NCBI GenBank assembly: GCA_964496695.1
Contig: CAZCBE010000016.1
Location: 1-64,000, forward strand
Origin: SXTU01 sp964496695
GTDB lineage: Bacteria > Verrucomicrobiota > Verrucomicrobiia > Limisphaerales > SXTU01
Length of the DNA stretch: 64,000 nucleotides
Direction of reading: 5' to 3'
Shown piece by piece: positions 48,612-57,080 of the stretch. Position 1 is the first letter of the stretch. Each line of letters begins with the position of its first letter. The position numbers and the translations under genes are program-made. Below the pieces are notes generated by a model. That model worked only from the letters and a program-made list of their open reading frames with translations. It was not told the DNA's origin and did no database searches.

Positions 48612-49391
48612 CTACTTCGGCGTCTCCTTCTTCTTGAACATGTCGCCGAGGCCCTTGGTGACACCCTTGGCGGCATCAACCGCGGTCCCGCCCACGCCCT
48701 TGGCCCCATCCAGCAGGGCTTTGCCGCCGCCGCTGATGAAGCCCGTGACGGCGGTGGTGGTCTTGGTCATCACCTCGGCCATCACGACTTTGATGACTTC
48801 GGCGGGCGTGATGCCGTCCGCGCCCTGGCCGAGGTTGCTCAGCTTGATGTCGGGCAGCGGGATGGTGGCGGACTGACCGCCGAGGAGCGTCAGGCTGAGG
48901 TTGATTTTCGCGTTGGAGATCACGATCTCGTCCACCTGCAGCTTCTTGCCGGCGCTCTTCTTGTCTTTGCTGGCGGGTCCGAGCAGGCTGGCCACGTAGG
49001 CGTCCACGTTTTCCTGAATCTTGCCCAGGTTGCTGCTGCCCAGGCTGCCCTCGAAGGTGATTTCCGCGGCGTCGGCCTTGACCGATTGCACGACGACCTT
49101 GTCGCCGAGCAGGGACATGGGCTTCACCTGCAGGCTGGCGACGCCGAGCTTCACCGCGTTCGGGGTCTTGAAGCCTTCCGGGTTGCCGATGACTAGGCCC
49201 TTGATCTCGCCGCCGCCGGAGAAGGCGGAAATGCTCACACCATCAAGCTGGATGGGCGCCTTGATCACTTCCGGGCCAAAAGCGACAACACCGCTTTTGA
49301 CGATGGAGTTGAGTGACAGGAAGAGGGCAATGAGGCCGAGAAGGGCCACCACGGCGAGGCCGACAACGATTTTGATTAGGTTGCTTTTCAT
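48612..49391 (-). CDS. AsmA-like membrane-anchored protein
   Basis: 259 aa. An N-terminal TM (about 5-27, IKIVVGLAVVALLGLIALFLSL) is followed by a beta-rich region typical of AsmA/DUF748 N-terminal chorein-like repeats: VISAFSGGGEIKGLVIGNPEGFKTPNAVKLG, LQVKPMSLLGDKVVVQSV, GKKLQVDEIVISNAKINL. The C-terminus is Gly/Lys-rich and helical. AsmA-like proteins act in envelope lipid homeostasis. ATG 49391 was chosen; the frame extends upstream to 49664 without homology. Confidence 0.75.
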   Translation of the reverse strand: MKSNLIKIVVGLAVVALLGLIALFLSLNSIVKSGVVAFGPEVIKAPIQLDGVSISAFSGGGEIKGLVIGNPEGFKTPNAVKLGVASLQVKPMSLLGDKVVVQSVKADAAEITFEGSLGSSNLGKIQENVDAYVASLLGPASKDKKSAGKKLQVDEIVISNAKINLSLTLLGGQSATIPLPDIKLSNLGQGADGITPAEVIKVVMAEVMTKTTTAVTGFISGGGKALLDGAKGVGGTAVDAAKGVTKGLGDMFKKKETPK

Positions 49392-49506
49392 AGGTTTCAA
49401 GCTGGGAACGGGAAGTTCCTGTCCCCGAACGCGGAAAATCCTACCGAGGAAACGGGCGGGTGCAACCGCAGACTCTATGGGGAACACCAATTCGGGCGCA
49501 CCACGG

Positions 49507-49755
49507 CTACAGCCGGGCGTCGGAACGACCGTTCCGCAGCGGGGGGTGCGGCGGAAGGAACGGGTGATACGGGGCGGAAAACTCGGCGGGGGCGCAGTCG
49601 GCGCAGAGGATTTCCTTGCCCACCAGCTCGACCAGACGCAGGGAAAACGTCCGGCGGCAGCCATCGCACTGCTCCGTCTGTTCTTTCGCCATGCCGGGAG
49701 TCACGAGCCGCGTCAGGGCAGAACGGAGCGGGGACGGGCTGCTAAGGGCGCTCAT
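49507..49755 (-). CDS. Small two-CxxC zinc-ribbon-like protein
   Basis: 82 aa. The only feature is the ribbon CDGCRRTF...EILCADC, two CxxC pairs 20 residues apart that would bind one Zn. The tail is Pro-rich. The start could be ATG 49755 (MSALSSPSP) or ATG 49692 (MAKEQTEQC, 61 aa). No family name assigned. Confidence 0.55.
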   Translation of the reverse strand: MSALSSPSPLRSALTRLVTPGMAKEQTEQCDGCRRTFSLRLVELVGKEILCADCAPAEFSAPYHPFLPPHPPLRNGRSDARL

Positions 49756-49817
49756 GCTGAGAGCGTGGTTAACAAGCGGTGGCAGACGTGTCAACGCTCC
49801 GTTTCACGACCGTAACC

Positions 49818-51233
49818 TCACCCACCGACCCGCCGCACCAGTTCAGGGAACCGGCAATGGTCACAGAGGGCGTTTGAATGCTCGCAGAAATCCCGGACGA
49901 TCTGGAGGAGGCCCTGCTGTGAAGCGGCCCGCTGGAGCAGGCCGCGCGGCGGAGCCCCGGCGAAGAGGCGTTCGCGGGCGAGCCGCAGGGAGGCGTTGTC
50001 CTCCCCGGCGGGCCACGCAAGGAAACGGGTTTCGGCCGCCGTGCGGAGCGCGGCGTTGCGACCGGCGGCAGCCCGCGCCCAGAGCCAGGGGAGGACGACG
50101 TTCACCGCAAGATCTGTGAGCCGCGCCTCGCCCAGCAGGGGCTGCGGGGCCTTCAGGCGCGGGGATTTCAGCGTCCAGTGCCAGGCCCAGAAGCCGTCGT
50201 CGGGCGGCTGGAGCTGTTCGAGGAGGGAGGCGGGCAGGTGGTCATCGGCCACCTCGCTAGTAAACCACTGTTCCAGCCGGGCGGGGAGACCGCTGCCGCC
50301 CAGCCAATGGGCGGCGAGGGCAAGGCGACGGAGCGGCTGGTTCGCCGGCCGCAGTCCGCTCATGCGCCAGGCAGCCCGGGGCAGGATGACCTCGCTGAAG
50401 CGTTCCCGCTCCCGCCACCAGGCATCCCATAGCCGGCGCAGATACTCCGCGTCCGCCCCGCGCCCCCGCGGCAGCTCGGCGGGTAGCAGGCCGCTCCAGC
50501 CGAAGAGGCGCGCCTGCCAGAGTTCGGCGCTGAGCGGATCGGTGGTGGAGCCGGCCAGTTCAGCGAGGCGGCGCATGGGCCAGACGTTGTGCTTGTAGCC
50601 CAGCGCGGCAAAGAGGCCTTCCCAAAGGGACTGCTTCCAGCCGCACTGACGGGCCCGGGCGGCGAGCTGCCCGGCCTTCAACTGGAGGCGGACCAGCGCG
50701 GCCTGCCGGAGGATGGCATCAAGCTGTTCGCGCGGCAGCGCGTGGAGCGGACCACTGCACTGGCCGGCCAGCCCGCCGGCCCGGAGCGCATCCGCACCGC
50801 CAAACCATTCGCTCAGCTCGCCGAGTGGCGCATCCAGCCGGGACTTGAGCGCCAGCGTCGGCAGGCCGCCGGGGTCGCTGCCTTCCCAGACGACATGCAG
50901 CACCACCGCGCGGAAGCCGGGGTTCACATCGTGCCGGTGCGCGCGCCAGCCGCTCACGGCCAGGTCAATCTCCACGTCACCCCGCTGCGGCGTGTCGCCG
51001 CCGAACTGCACAATGGCATCCCGAAAGTCCGGGCCGGGCTCGCGATTGTGGAAGCCGGGGTGCAGCACGCGCACGGTGCGGCCATCGGCCAGGGCGAGCG
51101 AATCACGCAGCAGGCGCTGATGCTGCCAGACGGCCTGGAGGAGGCGCTCCGGCGGCGGCCCTTCCTCACGACAGGCCGCCGCACCGGGACGCTGCGTGCG
51201 CCAAGTGGCGTAAAAATTGGCCGGGAGTGGCAT
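49818..51233 (-). CDS. DUF2851 family protein
   Basis: 471 aa. The N-terminus (VRVLHPGFHNREPGPDFRDAIVQFGG; GDVEIDLAVSGWRAHRHDVNPGFRAVVLHVVWEG) is the diagnostic DUF2851 region, with conserved His, Asp and Glu that look like a metal or nuclease-like site. The helical remainder is low in motifs and ends with CEHSNALCDHCRFPELV, four Cys/His possibly binding a metal. The family's function is unknown. I chose ATG 51233 (MPLPANFY). Confidence 0.85.
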   Translation of the reverse strand: MPLPANFYATWRTQRPGAAACREEGPPPERLLQAVWQHQRLLRDSLALADGRTVRVLHPGFHNREPGPDFRDAIVQFGGDTPQRGDVEIDLAVSGWRAHRHDVNPGFRAVVLHVVWEGSDPGGLPTLALKSRLDAPLGELSEWFGGADALRAGGLAGQCSGPLHALPREQLDAILRQAALVRLQLKAGQLAARARQCGWKQSLWEGLFAALGYKHNVWPMRRLAELAGSTTDPLSAELWQARLFGWSGLLPAELPRGRGADAEYLRRLWDAWWRERERFSEVILPRAAWRMSGLRPANQPLRRLALAAHWLGGSGLPARLEQWFTSEVADDHLPASLLEQLQPPDDGFWAWHWTLKSPRLKAPQPLLGEARLTDLAVNVVLPWLWARAAAGRNAALRTAAETRFLAWPAGEDNASLRLARERLFAGAPPRGLLQRAASQQGLLQIVRDFCEHSNALCDHCRFPELVRRVGG

Positions 51234-51292
51234 GGCTTCGTTTGGAAAAAAGACCCCGCTTCTGTCCCCCACCCTCAAGCCGTCCCTGCTCC

Positions 51293-52477
51293 TCAGGGCG
51301 CTCGGACACCCTTGAGCTTGCCGCCGTCGGTAAACTCAAACGTCGCCGACATGCAACGATGCTGGGAAGCCCGCCCTTCCTCCGCTTCCGCGTGAATCGG
51401 GCGCAGGCCGGTCTTGCTGCAATAGATGTTGTCCAGCCGCAGCCAGGCCGGAACCTGGGTGTCCCCGGGGAAGGTCGCGCCCACACCCTGCCCGCGCTCA
51501 TTGAACGCCTCGATCCAGCTTTCGCGATAGCGCTTGTAGGTCCGTCCGTGGGTCGGGACGTTGAAATCTCCGCAGACGATGAATGGCACCTTGGCGGCGC
51601 GGGTGGCGTCGGTCAGGAGCTGCGCCAGCTTCAGTTGATTGGAGAAGAACCGCTCGTTGTCCTCCCGCACCTTGCTGCCGTGGCCGCCCTCGCGCCCGAA
51701 CATCGTGGAAAGCGCCCCCAGGCCCTTCATGGCGTTGAGCTGGTCCCGCGGCGTGGGCATGTGGACCACGAAAATGAGGAGCCGGGCCCCATAGGCCTCG
51801 ATCTCAAACCACGCCGCCACCCGCTGCTTCTGCGCATGGTCATCGGCGATGTCCTCCCAAGGCAGCACGTCGGCGGCCAGCACCGGGAACTTGCTGATGA
51901 GGGTGAACTGGTCCTTCACCACCACATAGCGGTCGGGATACATCTTGACGAACTCCGGCCCCCGGCTCGTGCTGGTGTCCTGCAGGGCGATGACATCCGC
52001 CTTCTGCAGGTCCGCAAAGTCCTTGAAGCTGGTCTTGTGGCTCTGGCCGATGTTGTTGGTGACGATCCGGATGGAGGGATTGACAGGGGTCACATGGCTG
52101 TGCCAGCGCAGGTCCATGAAGGCGAAGATCATCACCGGCACGCACAGGGCGAGGGGGATCAGCAGGCGGGCGTAGATGAAGATCGCCAGCCCGCTCAGCG
52201 GGATGATGGGCAGCAGCCACGCCCACGGCGGGGCATACATCATCGTGCTCAGGAGCTGATGGTCCTCCGCCTCAAACTCCAGCCCATACAGCAGGACCAG
52301 ATAGCCCGCGCAGTAAATCGCCGTCGCTCCCGTCAGGATGATCCGCGCCCATTTCAAGAGCTTGGGCAGCAGCCCGGCGTCCTCGAAGTGGGCGCGTCCA
52401 TACTCACGCGGGCGCGCTCCGCCGGGAGCGGACTGGGGTTCGCCTGGGTCTTCCGGTGGATAATCGCGCGCAGCCAT
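51293..52477 (-). CDS. Membrane-anchored endonuclease/exonuclease/phosphatase-fold protein
   Basis: 394 aa. Three hydrophobic helices (about 43-130, IILTGATAIYCAGYLVLLYG; WAWLLPIIPLSGLAIFIYARLLIPLALCVPVMIF) precede an EEP domain: IRIVTNNIGQS, ADVIALQDT, LLIFVVHMPTPRDQL, the catalytic CGDFNVPTHGRTY and LDNIYCS. The usual catalytic Glu of the xLQE motif is replaced by Asp (ALQDT), and the final SDH is not evident (ASQHRCMSA), so activity may differ. ATG 52477 chosen. Confidence 0.85.
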   Translation of the reverse strand: MAARDYPPEDPGEPQSAPGGARPREYGRAHFEDAGLLPKLLKWARIILTGATAIYCAGYLVLLYGLEFEAEDHQLLSTMMYAPPWAWLLPIIPLSGLAIFIYARLLIPLALCVPVMIFAFMDLRWHSHVTPVNPSIRIVTNNIGQSHKTSFKDFADLQKADVIALQDTSTSRGPEFVKMYPDRYVVVKDQFTLISKFPVLAADVLPWEDIADDHAQKQRVAAWFEIEAYGARLLIFVVHMPTPRDQLNAMKGLGALSTMFGREGGHGSKVREDNERFFSNQLKLAQLLTDATRAAKVPFIVCGDFNVPTHGRTYKRYRESWIEAFNERGQGVGATFPGDTQVPAWLRLDNIYCSKTGLRPIHAEAEEGRASQHRCMSATFEFTDGGKLKGVRAP

Positions 52478-52628
52478 AACTGTCGTGTCCGATGAACGGC
52501 GGGCCTGCCGTGCCGTCCTGCTTGCTGACGGAAAGGAGTATTCCGCAGCGCGGCGGATTGCACGGAAAAAGAAGCGGCAGTGTCTTCGCTGGCCGCGGCT
52601 GCACAGGGCTCCCACGGACGTCCAAACC

Positions 52629-52712
52629 GGGCAAGCGAGGACGCTTGCGGCACGGCCGGCCGGAGGCCGGCGCTACGTTGCGCCGGCGTCCGCGCCGGCC
52701 CGGCAGTGTTGC
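52629..52712. repeat. GCAAGCGAGGACGCTTGC palindrome, second copy
   Basis: 49 bases (52629-52677) identical to 16247-16295; then GCGCCGGCGTCCGCGCCGGC. Lies in the 52478-52788 divergent region; no gene is seen there. Confidence 0.9.
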
Positions 52713-52788
52713 GCGGGCCATGTGGGTCACCAACCGGCTTGCATTGTGCGCCTCGCCGCGCAGAATTGCTCCACGTCCAGCTTTCGCC

Positions 52789-53694
52789 GTGAACACTGTC
52801 ACCGCCCACTCCCGTCGCCGCTTCGCGGCCCTCACCGCCACCGCCGCGCTCGCCGCGTGCGCCCGTCCGTTACTGGCTGCCGCGCCGGCCGCGCGCTGGC
52901 CCATCATCGGCTTCAGCAAGCCCTTTCAAAGCCTCACCCCGGAGCAGACCGCCGACACCGTCGCGGAGATCGGCTGGGACGGCATTGAGTGCCCCGTGCG
53001 GGCGAAAGGCCAGGTGCTGCCGGAGCGGGTCGAGGAAGACCTGCCCAAGCTCGTCGAGGCCCTGCGCCAGCGCGGGAAGGTGGTCGGCCTCATCACCACG
53101 GACGTGCTGAACCCCGCCCAGCCGCTGACGCGCAGGGTGCTCCAGACCGCCGCCAAGCTCGGCATCAAGCGCTATCGGATGGCGTATTGGAAATACGCCA
53201 AGGACCAGCCCATCCCCCCGCAGCTCGACAAGTTCCGGGGCGAACTGCGCGACCTCGCCGCTCTGAACCGGGAACTGGGCCTCCAGTCCGGCTACCAGAA
53301 TCACTCCGGCGCGGACTATGTCGGCGCGCCGATCTGGGACATCTGGTCGCTCGTCCGCGACCTTGATCCGAGGCACGCCGGCCTCTGCTTTGACATCGGC
53401 CATGCCACGCTGGAAGGCGGCCACTCCTGGCCCACCGAGGCGCGCCTGGCCCAGCCGCACCTGACGGCGGTCTTCGTGAAGGACTTCTTCTGGAAGAAGG
53501 GCGAGAAAGGGTGGAAGGCCGAGTGGTGCCCGCTCGGTGAAGGCATGGTGAACAAGAGCTTTTTCGCCTGGCTGAAGCAAACTTCGTTCAACGGCCCGCT
53601 CTCGCAGCACCACGAATACGACCACGGCGCGGGCAGGCCGATGATCGCGAAGATGCAGCAGGATCTCAAAGTGCTGCGCGAGTGGCTGGCGTGA
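52789..53694 (+). CDS. Tat-exported xylose-isomerase-like TIM-barrel protein
   Basis: 301 aa. Tat-type signal (SRRRFAALTATAALAAC, near 8-24) and then an AP endonuclease family 2/sugar phosphate isomerase barrel: IIGFSKPFQSL, EIGWDGIECPV, YRMAYWKY, LGLQSGYQNHSG, CFDIGHATLEGG, VFVKDFFW. The DIGH and final HHEYDHG fit metal-binding positions. Start GTG 52789 places the Tat motif normally; ATG 52720 is possible. Such proteins are abundant in Verrucomicrobiota and act on sugars outside the cytoplasm. Confidence 0.85.
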   Translation: MNTVTAHSRRRFAALTATAALAACARPLLAAAPAARWPIIGFSKPFQSLTPEQTADTVAEIGWDGIECPVRAKGQVLPERVEEDLPKLVEALRQRGKVVGLITTDVLNPAQPLTRRVLQTAAKLGIKRYRMAYWKYAKDQPIPPQLDKFRGELRDLAALNRELGLQSGYQNHSGADYVGAPIWDIWSLVRDLDPRHAGLCFDIGHATLEGGHSWPTEARLAQPHLTAVFVKDFFWKKGEKGWKAEWCPLGEGMVNKSFFAWLKQTSFNGPLSQHHEYDHGAGRPMIAKMQQDLKVLREWLA

Positions 53695-53706
53695 TCCTTG
53701 AAGCAT

Positions 53707-53860
53707 GACCAATGTTCAATCCCCAATGCCCAGAGAATGCCCAATGACGAACGCCCGAAATCCCAGCCGCACTGTCGGCGGGTCAAGTCGAGTGAAGCAC
53801 TGCGGTCATTGGTCATTGGCCATTGATTGGTCATTGCGTCATTGGCCATTGGCCATTGCT
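53707..53860. repeat. CCAATGCCC / GGTCATT inverted word array
   Basis: Left CCAATGTTCAATCCCCAATG CCCAGAGAATGCCCAATGAC (53709-53748), right GGTCATTGGTCATTGGCCAT TGATTGGTCATTG... (53803-53860), period 7. It fills the gap before the DUF1028 gene. Confidence 0.9.
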
Positions 53861-53883
53861 CGCTTCGCTTCTCCCGCTTTTGC

Positions 53884-54573
53884 ATGAACTCCGAGCATCC
53901 TCCCATTGCCACCTACTCCATCGTCGCCTTCGATCCCGCCACGGGCGACCTCGGCGTGGCGGTGCAGAGCAAGTTCTTCGGCGTCGGCACCGTGGTGCCG
54001 TGGGCGCGGGCGGGGGTCGGCGCCGTGGCCACGCAGTCTTCGGCCAACATCACTTATGGGCCGCGCGGGCTGGACCTGCTCGCAAACGGCAGCAGCCCGG
54101 AGCAGGCCGTCCGGCTCCTCACGGAAACCGACGATGGCCGCGACCACCGGCAGCTTGGCATCGTGGACGCCAAGGGCCGCGCGGCCAGCCACACGGGCGA
54201 GAAGTGCAACGCCTGGGCCGGCCACATCGTGCGCCCGAACTTCGCCGTGCAGGGCAACATCCTCGCCGGCGAGGCCGTGGTGAAGGCGATGGCGGCGGCC
54301 TACGAGAAGGGCCTGGCGGCGGAGGGCAGCGAACTGGCCGACTGGCTGGTGGCCGCGCTCCACGCGGGCGAGGGCGAGGGCGGGGACACCCGGGGCCGGC
54401 AGTCTTCCGCGCTGCTCGTGGTGCGCGAGAAGGGTGGCTACGGCCGCGCCACTGACCGCTACATTGACCTGCGCGTGGACGACCATCCCGACCCGAACGT
54501 CGAGCTGTCCCGCCTGCTGGAGATTCACAAGCGCTTTTATCCGAGCCTCCACCGCAACCGCCCGGTGCGCTGA
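53884..54573 (+). CDS. DUF1028 family protein (Ntn-hydrolase-like)
   Basis: 229 aa. ATYSIVAFDPATGDLGVAVQSKFFGVGTVVPWARAGVGAVATQS is the DUF1028 opening; then GPRGLDLLANG, QLGIVDAKGRAASHTGEKCNAWAGH and FAVQGNILAGEAVVKAM, as in family members, with GDTRGRQSSALLVVRE and RYIDLRVDDHPDP at the C-terminus. The fold resembles Ntn hydrolases, function unproven. The stop overlaps the ATG of the DUF1499 gene (TGATG), so the two are co-translated. Confidence 0.92.
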   Translation: MNSEHPPIATYSIVAFDPATGDLGVAVQSKFFGVGTVVPWARAGVGAVATQSSANITYGPRGLDLLANGSSPEQAVRLLTETDDGRDHRQLGIVDAKGRAASHTGEKCNAWAGHIVRPNFAVQGNILAGEAVVKAMAAAYEKGLAAEGSELADWLVAALHAGEGEGGDTRGRQSSALLVVREKGGYGRATDRYIDLRVDDHPDPNVELSRLLEIHKRFYPSLHRNRPVR

Positions 54574-55088
54574 TGCCCGCAGCCGTTGATCCAGTCCGAT
54601 GGCGACGTCTGCTGCTCCGCACGGTCCGGACGCTGCTGGTGGCGTTGGGCGTGCTCGTGTTGCTGGCCATGATTGATCCTCCGCCCAAGCACCTCGGCCT
54701 CACCGGCGGCAAGCTGGCCCCCTGTCCCGGTTCCCCGAACTCTGTCAGCAGCGCCGCGACCGATCCGCGCCATGCCATCGCGCCATTCATCTTGGAGCGC
54801 TCGGCGGGTGCGGCGAAGGAGGAACTAAAGCAGGCGGCCGTCAAAATGCCGCGCGCAAAGCTCATCTCGGAGGCGGACCATTATCTGCACTTTGAGTTTC
54901 GCAGCCTGATCTTTCGCTTCGTGGACGACGTGGAGTTCCAGCTCGACGAAGGAACGAAGACCATTCAGCTCCGCTCGGCCTCGCGCGTCGGCTACTGGGA
55001 CCTGGGCGTGAACCGCCGCCGGGTCGAGAGGTTCCGAGCGCTGCTGCCGAAGGACATGCAGGGCCGGCCGCCCGAACCGGCACCGTAG
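54573..55088 (+). CDS. DUF1499 family membrane-anchored protein
   Basis: 171 aa. N-terminal TM (about 17-33), then the DUF1499 motif LAPCPGSPNSVSSAATDPRHAIAPF; the second Cys of the usual CPxSPNCVSS is Ser here. Later conserved parts are YLHFEFRSLIFRFVDDVEFQLDEGTKTIQLRSASRVGYWDLGVNRRRVERFR. Function unknown. Translationally coupled to DUF1028. Confidence 0.92.
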   Translation: MPAAVDPVRWRRLLLRTVRTLLVALGVLVLLAMIDPPPKHLGLTGGKLAPCPGSPNSVSSAATDPRHAIAPFILERSAGAAKEELKQAAVKMPRAKLISEADHYLHFEFRSLIFRFVDDVEFQLDEGTKTIQLRSASRVGYWDLGVNRRRVERFRALLPKDMQGRPPEPAP

Positions 55089-55102
55089 CGCGCCCCTGGC
55101 AT

Positions 55103-55189
55103 GGGTAGGGTGCGGTGTCCTCACCGCGCCGCCGAGGTCGAGTGGCCCCGGGTGTTCGGCGGCGGGCTGAGGACAGCCCGCCCTACCCG
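55103..55189. repeat. GTAGGG..GGTGTCCTCACC palindrome
   Basis: TAGGGTGCGGTGTCCTCACC ... GCGGGCTGAGGACAGCCCGC CCTACCC. Second copy of the inner element at 33425-33511. Confidence 0.9.
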
Positions 55190-55232
55190 CCGCAGAGCGT
55201 TCCATGGCCCACGGGGATTCCCGTAATGGGTA

Positions 55233-57065
55233 TCACTTCCCACCCGCCAGCGCACTCGCCATCCGCGCAATGATCCCGTCCCCCGCACTCGTAAGCGGCT
55301 GCCAAGTGGTCGGCGGAACCGTCCCGGCTGACTGCTCCATCGCCAGGCACAACCACTCCACTTCCACTGGAGACTTCGCCTGTGCAGCGGCCTTGAGGAA
55401 GGCAGCGCGCTGCTGCTCCGGCACCGGACCGGCCTCCGCGCGCAGTTTCTCCTGCATCAGCGCAAGCCGTTGCCGGCCTTCGTGCAGCCGCTTGAGAATG
55501 CCGATGCCCTGCAGGTCCGTTTCCGCGACGCGTCGCTTCACGGCGTTCTCGAAGATGCGGTTCAGCAGGTGAACGCGCGCATACACCTCCAGCAGGCGCG
55601 GAACGGCCTCGGGTTCGCCCAGCCGGTAGAGGGCAATCGCCGCCTCCACAATCGTGCTGCCATGCTGATGCGCGAAGGCTCCCGGCGCGGCCCCGTCCTC
55701 CGCCGCCTGCGCTTTGCACGCGGACTCGGCGCGGGCCAGGATGCCTTGGATGAGTGCAATCGCCTCCGGTTTATTGAGCCGGCCCAGACCGTCCATCGCC
55801 GCTTCCTTCGTTTCGTCCTTGAGCAGCGCCTCGGTGAGCACCGCATAAGCCCCCGCGTCCTTTGACGCGCCCAGCAGGATCAGCGCGGCCTGACGGCCTT
55901 TGAGATCAGGGCTGAACTGCGCGAGCGATTCCTTCAGCTTCGCGCCCCACTCCGCCCGCGCAAACGGCAGCAACGCCGGATACACCGAGCCGAGGTCCAC
56001 CTTGCCGCCGCCCTCGGGCCGCATCACCTGCTGAAACAGCGTGTCGGCCAGTTCCGCATTCGGGCGCTCTGCGATCCGTCGGACCATGTCCGGCGTGAGA
56101 CCGCCACCGAGTGTGAGACTGTTTCGCTCGTCCTCGGTCAGCACCGGCTTCGTCGAGGCGACCGCGCGCGGCACGACGGGTCGCGCCCCGGCCGCCCAGT
56201 CCATCGCCTGGCCCAGCACCTTCGGCCACTCCGGCCAGTCCCAGAAGGCCATGCACCCGGCGGGTGCTTCACCATTCGCCGTCAGGGCGCACGCCACCAC
56301 GCGGCCCTTGCCGAAGCTTCCCGAGATCAGCGCCGGCTTGTCCCCCGCGAGCCACTGCACCGTGGCGTCCGCCTTGGGCACCAGCGTCTGCACGTAGAAG
56401 GCGAGCGGCTTGCCCTGAAAGTCCGCGAGCAGTTTCCAAGTCGCTTTCGGCCCAGGCAGGAGCGGCAGTCCCTCGGGGCTGGCCGGGATGCGGTTCTCCG
56501 GCGCGAACGTGACCGGTAGCATCTCCTCCAGCGGCGTGCCTGCGTAAGCACCCCGGCTGTAAGCCCAGTAGCCGCCCAGCACCACGAGCCCGCCGCCCTG
56601 CGCGACAAACTCACGATACGCCTTGAGCCGCTCGGCGTTCAGCGAGGGCGCATCCAGATTCGCAATGACAATCACCGACAAACTCGGCAGCACCTCCACC
56701 GGCGGCAGATGATAGAACCGCGTGTAGCCGCCGAAATACGGACTCCGCGACACGTAGGCCGTCTGATAACGAACGCCCGCCGCGTGCAAGGCCGGCGTCA
56801 CGCGGAAGTAATCTGTCCACAGTCCCTCGATGACCAACGCCTTCGGCACGAGCGACGGCTTCCACTCCCACGCTTCCGCCGCATTTGCTGTCAACGCGCC
56901 GAGCAGCATCAGCGACGCGCAAAGGCAGGCCACCTTCCCCGGCGCGCGGTGTTCACGCCGCTTCACCGTGAGATCGAATGCGGTGGCCTCTTGCCGCGTG
57001 GCATTCGGACGTTGAAGCGGCATGAATGCCGCGCTCCACCGAGTTAGTGTGCTTCGCTTCATCAT
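55233..57065 (-). CDS. Exported protein with glutamine-amidotransferase-like and HEAT-like regions
   Basis: 610 aa. After MMKRSTLTRW come about 33 residues encoded by a palindrome (9-42, AAFMPLQRPNATRQE...), then a normal signal peptide (ACLCASLMLLGALTANAAEA). The following domain (ALVIEGLWTDYFRVTPALHAAGVRYQTAYV...FVAQGGGLVVLGGYWAY...LISGSFGKGRVVACALT) looks like a class I glutamine-amidotransferase-type fold used as a sugar or carbohydrate-binding/hydrolase accessory. The C-terminal half is helical with HEAT-like repeats (LLGASKDAGAYAVLTEALLKDETKEAAMDGLGRLNKPEAI). Function unknown. It is 15 nt after the large secreted protein and probably its operon partner. Confidence 0.8.
   Translation of the reverse strand: MMKRSTLTRWSAAFMPLQRPNATRQEATAFDLTVKRREHRAPGKVACLCASLMLLGALTANAAEAWEWKPSLVPKALVIEGLWTDYFRVTPALHAAGVRYQTAYVSRSPYFGGYTRFYHLPPVEVLPSLSVIVIANLDAPSLNAERLKAYREFVAQGGGLVVLGGYWAYSRGAYAGTPLEEMLPVTFAPENRIPASPEGLPLLPGPKATWKLLADFQGKPLAFYVQTLVPKADATVQWLAGDKPALISGSFGKGRVVACALTANGEAPAGCMAFWDWPEWPKVLGQAMDWAAGARPVVPRAVASTKPVLTEDERNSLTLGGGLTPDMVRRIAERPNAELADTLFQQVMRPEGGGKVDLGSVYPALLPFARAEWGAKLKESLAQFSPDLKGRQAALILLGASKDAGAYAVLTEALLKDETKEAAMDGLGRLNKPEAIALIQGILARAESACKAQAAEDGAAPGAFAHQHGSTIVEAAIALYRLGEPEAVPRLLEVYARVHLLNRIFENAVKRRVAETDLQGIGILKRLHEGRQRLALMQEKLRAEAGPVPEQQRAAFLKAAAQAKSPVEVEWLCLAMEQSAGTVPPTTWQPLTSAGDGIIARMASALAGGK
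56940..57040. repeat. GCGGCATTCATGCCGC-type palindrome in the 5' end of the HEAT-like gene
   Basis: GCGCGGTGTTCACGCCGCTTCACCG-type left part and AAGCGGCATGAATGCCGCGC right part: the same architecture as 5218-5310, diverged. In frame between ATG and signal peptide. Confidence 0.8.
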
Positions 57066-57080
57066 GGTCAGCCCTCGGTG

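Noticed and set aside
53707..53860. CRISPR array
   Set aside because: The repeat units are 7-8 nt with no unique spacers of constant length, arms are inverted, and no cas gene is near. The same holds for the other word arrays.
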